A stretch of 64,000 nt of DNA. Origin: Lucifuga dentata (Eukaryota; Chordata; Actinopteri; Ophidiiformes; Bythitidae). The notes beneath the pieces were generated by a model. It saw nothing but the letters and a program-made list of their open reading frames with translations. It did no database searches and was not told where the DNA came from. This document shows positions 13,101-26,100 of this stretch, piece after piece. The translations under genes were made by a program, and so were the position numbers. The stretch covers positions 47,427 through 111,426 of the forward strand of contig VXCM01000041.1 in assembly GCA_014773175.1 (NCBI GenBank), read 5' to 3'. Every line of letters begins with the position of its first letter. The stretch's first letter is position 1.

Positions 13101-15844
13101 AGATTGCATCCAAAGTGATAGATAGAGCACGGTGGGAAGAAGCTGTGCCTGTTCAATTACAATCATTACTATCACTTAGGGAGATTTGTCATGGTCAAAG
13201 TGGGCTGGAGCTGCAGAGGAAATCACCTTGAGACCCATCAAGTGCTGTTATTTTGAGTTTTAACTAAAGATGGTTCCGCTGACCTCAAAATTCCAAATTC
13301 TCTTACAGTCAAAAATGACTAAAATTGAAGTTTAAATTAATTACTCTGGAATTCCCAACAGATGCTTTAAATCAGATGCCCAAGTCCTTTAAAGCACTTG
13401 GCACAGAACAAACTGTTGTGCACGAGCCCATAATCTGTCAATTACTTTTGAGCCTCGACAGCTTTAAGTGTGAATGGTTGCTGTTGTGTCGTTCACCATC
13501 TTCTCCAGGTGGACATGGGAGAGTGCAGAGGGAATTAGAGAGCCTGGATGTCTGATTGTCCACACAGGACAGCAATGACCTGCTGACACGTTACTGACAG
13601 GAACGTATATTACGGTTGTTTTAAAGTCTAAATTCTTCTTCAAGACCTCTGCTTAGTTCAACTTATGACAACCCTTAAACATGGTCATGCATTTGGTGCA
13701 TAAACTTTGATGCTATGATGACTGCAGTGCTATTAAATATTCTGCCAAACATCACAGTTCTGTTAAATTATAACTTTAATCAAACAATTCATATCAATAA
13801 AGTTAATTCCTTTCCAGTCAAATTGTATGTATATTGCTTGCACCAGTTTTGTTACACCAGGTTTGTGTAATTTTCCCAAAAAAAGAACCAGTGGTAGATA
13901 ATTCAAATTACAAAGTCAAATATACTGAATTAATTTGACAGTCTGCCAAGTTTAGAGGTAAATAAAGCCAAAAGTAAAATGAAAAGTTTTCATTCCGAGT
14001 GTAGTTAATACAGCAGATTGTGTCAATTACAATTCTTAGCAAACATTTTAAAAAATATAGATTATACATATGGAACAATAAAAAGTAGATTCAAATTCCC
14101 CATCCTTACACTAATAAACATGTTTAAAAAAAAAACTCTGATTATGTATGTATTACACATACATATTATGTATGTATGTATTGTATCTATTGATCCATAC
14201 AGACAGCAGGGTTGAGCATCTGTGTTAGCATGTGTAATATAATGAGGTACTCGGCTATATGGACAAAGATAAAGAGCAATTTTTTGTCCCTCGCATGTTG
14301 TAAAATAATCATTCTCCAGAGTATTGCAGCATCTATTTGATTCATGGAGCCTTGAACCAAGCGGATCTAATCTAAGCCACCATCAGAGTTATCAAAGAGG
14401 TATCACATGTTAGCACCGCACCATGGCCTGCCAGCATCTTCTGAACTTTAACCGTCTTTAACCAGAGGTTACGACCTCTGTCCAACTGTGGTTTGTGGTT
14501 AAAAGATAGAGTCACACATGCACACAGAAGCCAAGCTTCTCCGTCCATTAGCATCACAGCTCTCTCGTTTGCCTGCCGCAGTGTAAGACATCAATCCCGG
14601 GGTGGATTATTTGTGAACAAAGCTTCCAGAGGATGAATGAAGGTGTTACTGTCCACTGCTGCTGCCGATTCATGTCCTCTGACTCAACACACCCACAAAC
14701 AGCAGAAGATGAAATGCCAGCCTGGACGCCATCGTTTACAAATGAGAAGCTTTTTCCCACCATTCTGCCCGTGGTACTAAAGAATGTTTCTCAATTTCTC
14801 TCCTCTCCACTCCACTTGGGAAGTATCCATTGTTCATCACAATCAATCTGTTAATGCCAATGTGTGACGAGGTGATCTCCAATCTGTCGCGCTGCACACA
14901 TACACACACAGGTCACAGTCACACAAAGGTCATTTCATATATACAGTCTATTTCTCCCTTTTCAACATACACACGTTATCTCTACCCTTGCTTCATCTCT
15001 CACAAATATTTTCCCTGTCTCTCCAGCTCATTTCTCTCGCCTCTTTCACACTAAGCTCTCCGTCGCCTCTCCGCTTGGCCTTGTCTTCATGCACAGTCAC
15101 CAATGCACACAAGCCACTTCCCCTCATTCACAGCCAGTCATCCTGAACAGCCCTCTGTGGAATAAGTGGATAGAATGGTGGCAAAACCTAGAGTGCTACA
15201 GCCCTCTGAGGACAGGCTGTCCCACCACTGGGATTTACTACAGGGGGCAGAGGATGAGATCGGGCCTTGGGTTGAGGAGTAATTGCCAAGTGTGTGAATT
15301 TTGTGCATGTGTGTGCATAAAAAGCAGCAGAAAGATGGATGGAAGACAATTAAAAATGGGACTATAAATAGTAGAAAACTAGAGGAGAAGCCCATCCATT
15401 GTGGACAGGAAAGCAGCGCGGCCAGGCATCAGACTGCCACCATGATGTGTGTATGTTAAGATGTGTGTGTGTGTGTGTGTGTGTGNTGGAGTAATCTCCC
15501 CAGGATTAAGAGTGCCGCTCCTGTGTTAATGTGACTGTCAATGAGAATTAAGTCCCTGAACCGACCCTCTCTCTCTCTCTAACACTAATGACACCTCTTT
15601 CTGTGGAGTGCCAGCCACTCTGAAACAATAGGAAAATAATTACACGCTCTCAATACAGTACAAATTGCAGAATGGAGCAGGCAGGGCAGGGAGAGATATA
15701 AGAAAAGAGGAAGAAAGGGAGGGAAAGAGAGGGAGGGAGGGATACAAGGATGACTAACAATTACAACACGATAGGGGTTGGGTCTCATTACTGCGCCCAT
15801 TAACATGCACCAAGTAATTTTCCCCTTGGTGTGTGTGTGTGTGT

Positions 15845-15897
<53 letters not shown>

Positions 15898-16000
15898 TGC
15901 GTGCATACGTGTGTCCAATAGTGTGTGTCCATTAGGTTCTGCAACACACCTCCCCTCCTCCGTGTGCGCAATCTGCCCGGAGAACCCGGCAGCACCTCAT
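10169..16000. other. Noncoding stretch with many CA, AG and purine-rich runs
   Basis: No exon is supported. Notable items are a purine tract at 11770-11960, CA runs at 12246-12265, 12571-12596 and 13072-13086, a TG run ending in N at 15460-15486, and the TG/GA compound at 15829-15894. It falls inside the predicted first intron of TAFA4, where regulatory elements would be plausible but none can be named. Confidence 0.5.
15829..15894. repeat. Compound (TG)n(GA)n microsatellite
   Basis: A TG run changes directly into a GA run of more than 20 units. The same order, TG then AG on the plus strand, recurs at 17923, 22551 and 34882. Confidence 0.9.
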
Positions 16001-16663
16001 TTCTCCCCCATATGTCTGAGTTCTGCGCTCTATTCCCAGCCGATCCAAATCCATGCAAAGCGATTAGAAGTCCGTGAAAAGAGCCGGGTCAGCGGATCAG
16101 CCCCGCAGATCACTCAATAGGCGCTAAGCAGCACCCGAGCTCCAACAGATCATTTATTTAACCTCACAGTAGCGAACGCCGCATCAGTCTCGCCTCAATC
16201 TTCTCTGCGCCTTACCGGCGGCGAGCGCTGTGCGGCCAGCGTGGAATCGACGCTTTTTAAAACGGGCTTATCGTGTGTTTCGTTTTACGCATGGTAATCA
16301 CGCACCGACCGGAGAGAGGACAGAGTCGCTTGGAGATCGGGGAGGTTGTGGAGGAAATCCTGCTGCTCTTTACAGAAATCGTTCCTCAGCAGATTTGTTT
16401 GCTGTGCGTCTGAGCCAAGAACATCAAAGTTGCTTTCAGCTCAGCAGTCATTTAGTGAGTCGGTCAGCCAGTCACCAACCCTGGAAAAATCCTCCACATC
16501 CCCACAGCCAAAGTCCCGCTGTGACACCCCCCCCCCCCCCNCCCCCCCCCAATCCTTGTTTCATTAGACTACATTGACCGTGCACCATGAAAAAGACAAA
16601 CGGAACTGAAATGCAAATCTATACTAATTAAAACTGGATTTGATTAAATAACACACAACTTAC

Positions 16664-17260
16664 CCAAATCTATAAACTCGATGACATGAGGGAATTATAA
16701 GGATCCAGGAGAGATAGAGCGCCACTTTCTGCTTCAGCTCCACTAATTTGGTTGTCCAGACTATACGGTGAAATCCTTTGAGCCTCCTGTCCACTTTCCA
16801 GGACCAGCGCACAAGCACTGGGGGAAGTGTCGGGGGCGAGGAGGGCTACTGCCACGCCGGTGTACCGGCCCCCTGAGGCTGGGTGAGAAAAAACAGGTTG
16901 TGTAATCGCGGCGGAGTCCGATCTGCCACGATCCCGTCGGGTCCCATCTTAAAAGCAGAGAGAGGAGAAAGTCACCAAAAGTGCGTAATCCCCCCAAAAG
17001 AGACGCCGGGCTGATGTTTTGGTGAACGCTCCAGGCGAGTTCATCCGCTCCGAGCGACTGTCAGGACAGAGGCGCCACAGCCGCTGGAGAGATGCTGATG
17101 AGAGTGATGGTATAGTGATGCAGGAGTGATAGTTGCGCTCCCGTCGCTCCTCCCGAGCAGGGATTGATTGGACGTGAGAAATGCGATGCGAGCCCCGTCT
17201 TCCCCATTCAGAACACGTGCAACAGCGCCCGCCCAGTTCACCATCTCCCAAGTACACCCC
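16664..17260 (-). other. tafa4: Predicted noncoding first exon and CpG-rich promoter, probably of TAFA4
   Basis: From about 16.0 to 17.26 kb the sequence becomes GC-rich and dense in CpG, unlike the AT-rich flanks. On the minus strand a strong donor, G|GTAAGT, lies with its GT at 16663-16662. No long conserved reading frame is visible, which fits a 5' untranslated exon that would splice to the acceptor at 762-761 across an intron of about 15.9 kb. The upstream edge (transcription start) cannot be seen; 17,260 is only where CpG density drops. The link to TAFA4 is inference from strand, position and the 5' acceptor placed one base before the ATG. Confidence 0.4.
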
Positions 17261-17511
17261 CTCTTCCTGACTGATGTCATGTACTTTACAAGAAGCTTGG
17301 AAGGTTAAGAAGGGGGGAGGGCGAGGGGGTAACTGTAATGACGGTGACTACCGAGGTCCAAGGAGAGATAACAGCCATTCTTAGACTGCAAAAAAAAAAA
17401 AGAAAAAAAAAGTTCATCATTCACCGTCATGTTCATCCTCCAAGTCTCATTTTTCTTCAACATCAAACATCTGTCATATCCACTTTCCCCGCTTGTTTTA
17501 ATACATTTTCA

Positions 17512-17512
<1 letters not shown>

Positions 17513-17553
<41 letters not shown>
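17513..17553. repeat. Poly(A) run of 41
   Basis: An uninterrupted A homopolymer. Short A runs also precede it at 17390-17411. No retrogene body adjoins it. Confidence 0.9.
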
Positions 17554-17555
<2 letters not shown>

Positions 17556-17922
17556 GTCTTGAAATGAGGCAGAAGACAAAAGATTGCTCCGCTGGAATCA
17601 CGGAAATGATCCAAAACATATTGACTGAAGTTCCAGTGAGAACAAATGAAATGCTGTCTATATGGAAATATAATTTCGATGTAATGGATGAAGCGTTTAA
17701 TGCCAGCTGCAGTCTAACCACCGTTTGTCATCAATCTTTGAGATCAAACTTATTCATTAATCTAAGTTGTGAGTATTGTGAGGACAGGGTCCTATCCAAC
17801 ACTTCAAAGCATAAATTGGTAATCTGAAAGTATTGATTTTTGCTCATACGGGAGTTTGCATAAAGATGATGATTAGTGATTATACCTCACCAATTTGCAC
17901 CTCTCTATCACTATGGGAGTAT

Positions 17923-17987
<65 letters not shown>
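17923..17987. repeat. Compound (TG)n(AG)n microsatellite
   Basis: Seven TG units run into about 25 AG units. Confidence 0.9.
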
Positions 17988-17991
<4 letters not shown>

Positions 17992-20900
17992 CATAGTTCT
18001 GGAGTGACTGACAGATACTTGACTGTGCATGATCCCATGACCCTCCTTATCGCATATAATCGTCCACCTCGCTTCTTCTCTTCGATCATGTTACAAATGG
18101 TGTCTGGATATCAATACTTGATTCTGTGCCTGGCTATACGCGCTGAGGTGTAAATCTAAACCCCCCCACCGAGATGTTAAACAGAATTTAATCACCGCCG
18201 CCTCTCCGTTACGCACCAGGAGACAGCCTATCAATTATTCCATCCCTAGAATATTCTAGTGTGTTGATGGCGATTGATTGCTTTGCGCTGTATTTGCAGT
18301 CGTTAAGACTTAGAGGAGGTCGATGTCTCTGCTAACGACCCAAGGTGAAGAGTATCCGATACGTTCAGATGTCTTCCTTATTGTCAGCAGTGTTGGGCCA
18401 TGTGTGGCTCTCTGTGCCACTGCTCAACAAATACGGTCAATGAAAGCATTTTTGTTGACGTGTCTTTCAGCTTGTCTAGGCAAAAAAGAGACATGCCCTT
18501 GAAATTAGTAAGTAGCATTTATCTTATAAAAACATCATGACTAATGATCACATAAAGGGCTGGAAGGACATTTTCCTACCTGTGTATGCAGACGGGTGGG
18601 AAAATATTGTGATACCAGTGAAGTTGCACCAGGACAATATGATTCACTTACAAATCGGTCTGTCTGACTTTTAACTGAGAAGAAATCAGCCATTATTGTG
18701 GAACAACTGTGGTCCATTCCACCTTTTAGTTGCAAGTTTACAAAACAAACTGAATTAATGCTGATTTCAGTACCATGGATAGAACCAGAGGAGCAGTATG
18801 GAAATTCAGAACCTTGGACAGATCCACATGTAAATGCGCCGCTCTGTATATGTACTTTGCTTATTCAATTTTTAAAAGAAATAGTTTGATTGTGTAAAGC
18901 GGAAAAACACCGGAAAGTTGATAATGCATAATATTTCCTGTCTGCACCGGCAAGTGGTTGTGTCTGCAGCCCTGAACCTGTCACAATGTTGATCTAAGGC
19001 CTTTTATCTTAAAGCGAGGCAGCTAATGGATGTAACAGCCCATAGCACTTATCTCATCTACCCTCCCTCAAAGGGAACGGATGGTATCAGAAGAACCAAA
19101 TCATGTGACCCAATGCTGGATTTTTAAGTGTGGGGTTAAATGGTGTGAAATTTAATTTACTCCTATAACGCTCAGCGCAGCCAGCTAATTGATATTTTCA
19201 GCTGTTTGTGGTGCCACCATTTTTCTTAACGTGTCGCAGTGCAAATCCATCTCAGCGCAATTATATGAAGCTGCAAGATAAAGGTTGCAGAATTGTCCTC
19301 GCATGGCATAGCACGGAACGGGTAAGAGTAGTCTAAAGGCCAGTTTGTCTTGTCAGTAAGGCGCCGGGGTTATAGCATCTCCTCTGGGACTATTCCCCCC
19401 ATAATCGTCGCCCCGAGGAGGAAAAAAATACATTAGGGAAATATCTGGTCATAACTTCAAGAATATTTCTTTCTCTTCAATCGATATTCCTGCATTAATC
19501 TCTCTGAAAGAGAATGTTTTCCAAATGGGGGGGACGCCTGGAAAAGTGGCCAAGGTAAGATGAGAGCACTGTAATTGATTCGTCTGTGTTCAGCGGTGAG
19601 AAATATTTGTCTTTTGAGATAAATTAGATTAGGCTAATGGTCACAGTGCAAAAACACAAAGGGAAACGACTGCGGTATCATATTCAGGCTATAATGAAAC
19701 AAGTAAATCAAAGCTATATGCTGGTGCAGGACACATAAGAAATATACAGTGGTAAGTTGGGTAAACAATGGAGCAGAAACTTCAGAAAATAGCTGCTGGA
19801 GTGCAAATATCAGACGCACCAAAAGTCAGATAAAACAGCTGGTGGGACAACTGAGACTTGAAAACCAAACTAAAACTGCGGTGTATAAACTTTCCTCCTA
19901 ATCTTGACGGAAGAATCACTGGCTCAGACAGGATCTAATGATTTTACTCACAGCTTCCATCCAGGTGATTAAGCTAGAGCTTTGGCTTGCAAGGAGCCTC
20001 TCCTGTCCTGGCGAGTCTAAAGCCCATTTCTCCAGCCCATAAGGCCCGCATTAAGGGCGACAGAGAGGGGTAATTCAACATTTCTGCACGGGGAGAAACA
20101 CACTATTAGTTATGGCACGACAAAATAAGGCCACCCAGGCAGAGCTGTGAAGGAACAAGGGGTGATAAACTTCAGAGAGCGAGAGAGAGAGAGAACTATC
20201 CATCAATATACGCACTAATTACCAAGTGCGCAGCACCATCGGAGCACGTTGCTGCGTATGACGGACCATTTTGGACACAATCAGCAGAGGCTTGGTGCGC
20301 TAAAAACCAGGGCTCGGTCATCGATTCAGAGCCGCCGTGAAGGTTAATGAGAACAGACATCTTGGTTCCTCTGTTTTTGATCCCCCCCTGCATAGAGATT
20401 CTTCATTTCTTTACGAGGTCACTGGCGGTAACCCGAGCAGGGCCATAAATAGTGTCCATCCCAGACAGGCCCGGTGTCTGTCAATACTCCTAAAGTTTAG
20501 CCACAACATCCGCAAAGAGCAGGCAGGACCGTAAATGCTGCCATCAAACTTGTAGTACAGATGATTTAAGCGACATGTGTCTTCATATGCCACACTGGAC
20601 ATGTGTGAAAAGAAATGATTTCCGCTGTTTGGACTGCTGGAGCACGTCTGTCACAGGCGATCATGCAGCGTCTGTTTGAGCTCCTCGGCCCATTTGTGGT
20701 GTTTTACTGCCATCCAGCGGCCATGAGGCGTCACTGTCAACTCGCTGTTTTTTTGAGGTCATCCAGATTTATGATGGTGACAGTAAAAACTGAACCGGTG
20801 CCCTTTTGCGTAGAAGCCCTTTCCCTCCTTAGACCTGAAGTGACTAAAATAATGAAAGCCACAGCAAAGAGCTGTCTACATCAGCAAGAAGCAGCCAGAC

Positions 20901-21017
20901 AGAGGCTTCACCCCCTCCTCCCCACCCCGCAGATCTCGAGATGATTAAAATTAATCATCTGATGCCTAATATGACCAATACGGACAGGAAGCCATGATTC
21001 AGCATTTCTTTACGTTA

Positions 21018-21023
21018 TTTATT
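21018..21023 (-). terminator. eogt: Candidate EOGT poly(A) signal
   Basis: Minus-strand AATAAA, 1.2 kb past the EOGT stop at 22242. It is the first clean hexamer I find on that strand after the stop, so the 3' UTR would be about 1.2 kb. Variant hexamers lie nearer. Confidence 0.4.
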
Positions 21024-22241
21024 TCAAAAAGTTTCATTGCTTTTGAATAAGAAATTACCCACGAGTCTCGCAAATCACCGACCAAAAGATCTGACTAAAT
21101 TTAATTTTTTTGATTGATAAATAAAACATCAAACTCACAGAGGCCAAAGAAACAAGAAAACTATCTTTTGATCTCTCAAAATACTTCTTTGCGATGCATC
21201 ACACTGCGTGCAATTTGTGCTTCTCCCTTTTCAGACCAGTTTACTATACAAAATGCAGTTTGTAAAAAGCTGCTGAAAAAGTAACAGCTGGTAGCAGCAC
21301 CATCGCCAATAAGCTATACTGACACAGCATTTCTTTTGGTAAAATGCAAAAAGAAACACACATCAATATCAATTGCATTTTCAATCAAACAACAGTGTTT
21401 TAAAGAGACATATAGTAATGTGAGATATCAATTGACGAATGTAAAAACGCTGTGTAATATAAATAAAAATGCAGGAGGAGAATGTAGTTTTGGGAGGCTG
21501 TTCAGATAGTTTAGACATAATCTAACAAAAGAAACAATGCTGACATGTTTGTGAAACAACTGCGCTGAATTTCATAAATTCATGATAATGAGGCACACAC
21601 ACACTAATACTGACCCAATACAAAATGTCCTTTGACATTAGGATTGTCTTGGCTGCTTTTTGTCTTGTCTTATTTTACGTTTAAATGCGAAAAGCATGCA
21701 TAACTAACTGCAAAGAAACTTTCATCCTGCAGCTACATAATATGAACACAAAAAATAAATCCTTCACATGGTAGAACATGTGTGCTGAGACATTCTGGTG
21801 TGACTGTCAGCAGCTCTGAAGAAGCTGGCATGAAGATGACGCTGATCAGATATGACGTCGCATGTGAAGAGGTGCTGTAACAGCTGCTCATTAGCAAACT
21901 TTGTCGGTGTGAATTGAAGTAGACACGGTGAGGTAATGAAGAAACATAGGACACACCTTCTAACTCTCCATATGCTCTAACCATACACACCTCATCCGTT
22001 AACCGATCTAACTCTAGAACTGGTGGGAGCTAATCAAACCTGAGGTATCCGCCATGCTGCGTTCGCTTATCCAGACTTACCAAAGCAGAACTGGGAGAGA
22101 AGGAAAGAGACATTCTGCCCAGACCGCTGAGATTTACAGGTGGATGAGGTTAAGATGTCTTTGATCACGACATAACGCTTCATGTTTGCAGCCAGCCGTT
22201 AAGAATCCCTCCTCCGCGGCCTGATGTCACTCCCAGAGGCT

Positions 22242-22547
22242 CTAAAGTTCATCACGAAGGCCGCGGCGTTGCCATTTCGGGTGGTGCGTGACGTAATCGG
22301 CTGCTTCCGTCACAAGGCGCATGAATTCTGCCACCTCAAAAGAGTAGTTGGTGAACTTTGGATGGTCCCCGAGGGTGGGGTGGTGACCCTGAGAAAAGTG
22401 TGTGCAGTAAAATGACATATAAATCCTAAAAGCATGGGGGAGGAAATAAGAGTGTGTGTGTGTGTGTAACTGTGTGATTAAGACTGTATGTGATTAATTC
22501 TCCGTGTGCTTATTATTGCTTATGCACATAATTTAATGTGTGCACTT

Positions 22548-22615
<68 letters not shown>

Positions 22616-23106
22616 GCTGAGATGAACTGAGAAAGCTCGCGCTGAGGTGCCAGGGAGCTAATGGCTGGTACGGGAGTTTCCACCTACCTTGTCCTGTGGG
22701 AGCACTTTGTCCATTTTCTGCCAAGTCACGTATCGGATGCCCCGCAGCCGAGCCAAATCTCGATAGCAGCTCTCATCCTGACAGTTATATCTGGGAGGGA
22801 CAGATGGAGATGCTTTATCTCCCTCCTGCTTCCCTTCGTCTGCCTCACTCACACTCTTTCTTGCTCCATCTTTCTCTCTCTCACTTTTTTGCACATGCCA
22901 TGGCTCTCTGTCACCCACCAAATTGCACAAACACTCTCACACGTGCTCACACACACATTCTCGCACACACACAATGAATCTGCTCCACCCAGGGTAGCCA
23001 GGTGTGATGAATGCCGGTTAATTAGGCAGCAATTCAGTCATACACCAAGTGGTTAGGGCTACTTGTGGGCATAAGGTGCAGCCAAACCAATCACTCTCCT
23101 TGCGCA

Positions 23107-23137
<31 letters not shown>

Positions 23138-26100
23138 TAGGGAGGCAGAAGTGTNAAACCAATCACTCTCCTTGCGCATGCACACACACACACACACACA
23201 CACACATTAGGGAGGCAGAAGTGTCACCAACAGCTCAAAGATGACAGCCCAGTCAGGGAGGAAGAGGAGGTGTGTGAGTCCTGCCCCATGCATCCCTATA
23301 AAGATGTCTGAGTTGTGGGTGATCCTCAGCTGCTCCAAGAAGGGAAACTCCCTTAATGACAGAGAGGGATTTGCAGATCAGTCATCTTCTTGTGACACAT
23401 TATGAAAATTTAGCACTATATCTGAGCTAGCTTAAAGGACAATACTGGTGATTTTTCATGTTTGAGCCCAGTATAGGCTACAATCTGCATACATGTTAAC
23501 TGACAACCATTTTTTTTTTCTACCTTATGGGTTTCAGTTCAGTTTTTAAAATTTTTTTTTTTTTTTGAAGTAACTTTATTTAATCAGTCCAACACGGAGC
23601 TGCATAAAAGACAATGTGTTATATAGTCCCAGGAGAAAATTGCTTTTACAAAAAAATTAAAAGTGACTGTCCCTTCTACATTTGGACATACGTGTTAACA
23701 GGCAAAACATTTCATTATAAGGTGGGTATATCATGAACATTTGATTTTTAAAAGCTTAGTGGATTTGGCAAAAAATAAATAAATAAAAAAAAAAAATAAC
23801 AGGAAAACTAAAAAATATGGTTTTATGTTTTGGAAATTGGTTGTTAGTAACATAACGTGTATGGGTAGTATTTGGGCTGAAACATGCAAAATTGCCGGTA
23901 TGGTCCTTTAAGGTGCACCTATTACTCTTACAGTCATGTGGAGAAGCTCATAACTCACTTGTATTTGTAGTCCACCACATTAACCTCCAGTAAAGGCATG
24001 GTCTTCAGGGCATTTACCAGCTATAACAACAACAGAGTGTGTTTTCTCTGATCAGTGTCAACACAAACAAACACGGACAGTGGATATATAAATCACAAGC
24101 CTTTTTACTCCTACTGTTTATAGCAAATAAGCTTTTAAATGGCCGCTTAACAGAGGTGGGCAGTAAATCAATGGTGGAAAGGAGGGGCTGAGGTAGTGGG
24201 AGAGGAGGAAGACAGAGTGAAAGAGAGAGTACGAGAGGAAGACAGAGGAGAAAGGGAAAGGAGGGGAGAGAAAGAACGGATAAAGAAAAGAGTGAGTGGC
24301 TCACCTCCACTTGGTTTAATATCTTTCGGTATTCTGTGCTGCGTGCCAGCAGGGTGACACGAACACGCCCCTCCTGAAAACAGCAATGCACCCAATAATC
24401 AATCAGCCAAGGACAGGAAAGATATGTGGCTGGAAAAACATGATGTTCATTCAAAGTAACTACATTGCTTCTACTGAAAATGCGTGTTATATGCAACACC
24501 CCCATTTGTAAAGAAAGAGCTGTAACAACATAAAAGATGCTCTGTGTTTTTTAATGCACTCCAACATTACTTTTCTTGGCTGATGTGTTTTTAGTTTACA
24601 CAGCATGAGCAAAGATGTACAGACAAAACATACAGTATTCTTCTACTGCCACCTTGTGGCATGAAAGGGTAACTAAACGAGATTTGAGATTTTGAGATTT
24701 GAACTAAAACTGTTGTGATATGTGGGAGGCATAACTTCGTTGTGCTGAAATCAAAGTAAACACATTGACAAACCACTTAGAACCTGCACAGTCTGCTGTG
24801 CACAACAAACCAGACAAGCTACAATACCTTGCAAAAAGCTCTGAATATACACTGAATATACATGCATTCAAGACCGACATGATTTCCTCTCTTCGTGTTT
24901 AAAAAAAGGTGTTGAAAGACACCATTATGAGCGAGACCAGAGCTGAGCAAATTATGAAGAGGAGGAGATAGGCAGATGAATGGAGCACAATAAAGGAGAG
25001 CAGCAGTGTGAGTCTCTGGCAGTGCCATTAATCTAGGGATGAAAGGAGAAGAGGAAAGGGTCAGGGCCAAGAGGACCTCTCATTCAGACGCCTGCTATCG
25101 CTAGCAGCCCCATGTCTCACTGAAAAGCCTCTTAGCATATTTCCAGAAAAGGCCATGAATACCCAATGAGCTGATCCGCAGGAAGGAAGAAGTTATCTGG
25201 TCATAAAGATACAGTCAAGCTCTTCAAACCTGAAATCATAAAACACCTGTGGGGGAGTGAGCTGGAGAGTTATAGACTCGGAGATGAAAAGGGAGTGAAT
25301 GCATGTCTGTGAGAGTCCCAGTGTGCTTTGTCTGTGTGTACTATTTTTAAAAATAGCAGGCTATACATATCATATGTGTGTACCCCTTTATCTGCTTATT
25401 AGTTAAACCACCGAGAGTAATTTGGTGGTCATGAAAAACCTGCAGAGTTGGCCCTCTGTGACACACAGTTGCTTATTCCTGCAATGCAACCCTGCTTGGC
25501 CTCAGACTTTTCCATGACAACCAGCCTCTACCTGCTGCAAAACTGCAAGAAAAGCCTGATTAGTGAAACAAATGAGCAACTTTTATAACCACCAACAAGC
25601 AAGAAAGCTAGAGATAAACAAGTTTTTTGCTCTCTTCTGATAAGCAAATATTTTAAAACTTATTTTTAGTATGTTACTTTTGAGTAATACTTTTAGATTT
25701 GACCGCTGCTGGTTCAGTGCTTTGGATTCATGTATTAACTGTGGCTAAAGGTCTAAATTTCTCATCAGGAATTATAATGTTGTCTGAGCCATGTGATAAC
25801 TGCTATAGGCCTTCCTTGATGGGTATAAAATCCATTAAAAAAAAAACCTATGATTTTTTTTTTTTTCTTTTTTACAAAAACTGAAAAAAATGAGCACTGA
25901 ACATAAATACATATAATTAAACATTTTAATATAGCAAGTTGTAATCAACAGGGATGGTTTTGAGCTGCTAATATGTCACTTTTAATTTGTTGATGTTATC
26001 AACAGTAATAGACATATTTTTATTTTTAGCACACAATGCACAGTGGACCCACATTTGCCTGTGAAATTAAAGGGGAATATTGCAGATTTCCATGCTTGTA

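Larger units (their letters stand above)
17290..21010. other. TAFA4-EOGT intergenic region, mostly unique sequence
   Basis: Apart from an A run (17513-17553) and a TG/AG compound (17923-17987) this interval carries few simple repeats or recognisable transposons. No coding exon was found in it. It separates the putative TAFA4 promoter from the EOGT 3' end. Its repeat-poor, moderately GC-balanced middle (about 18.0-20.9 kb) is where conserved noncoding elements could sit, but that is inference only. Confidence 0.45.

Noticed and set aside
15585..17257. Overlapping frames on both strands in the GC-rich block as coding exons
   Set aside because: None is bounded by splice sites with a matching phase or shows a recognisable domain; GC-rich DNA gives open frames by chance.
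2..22000. Many short open frames, such as those reading strings of His-Thr, Cys-Val, Leu-Ser or Arg-Glu
   Set aside because: They are translations of CA, TG, TC and GA microsatellites or of AT-rich DNA, with no splice borders or family similarity.
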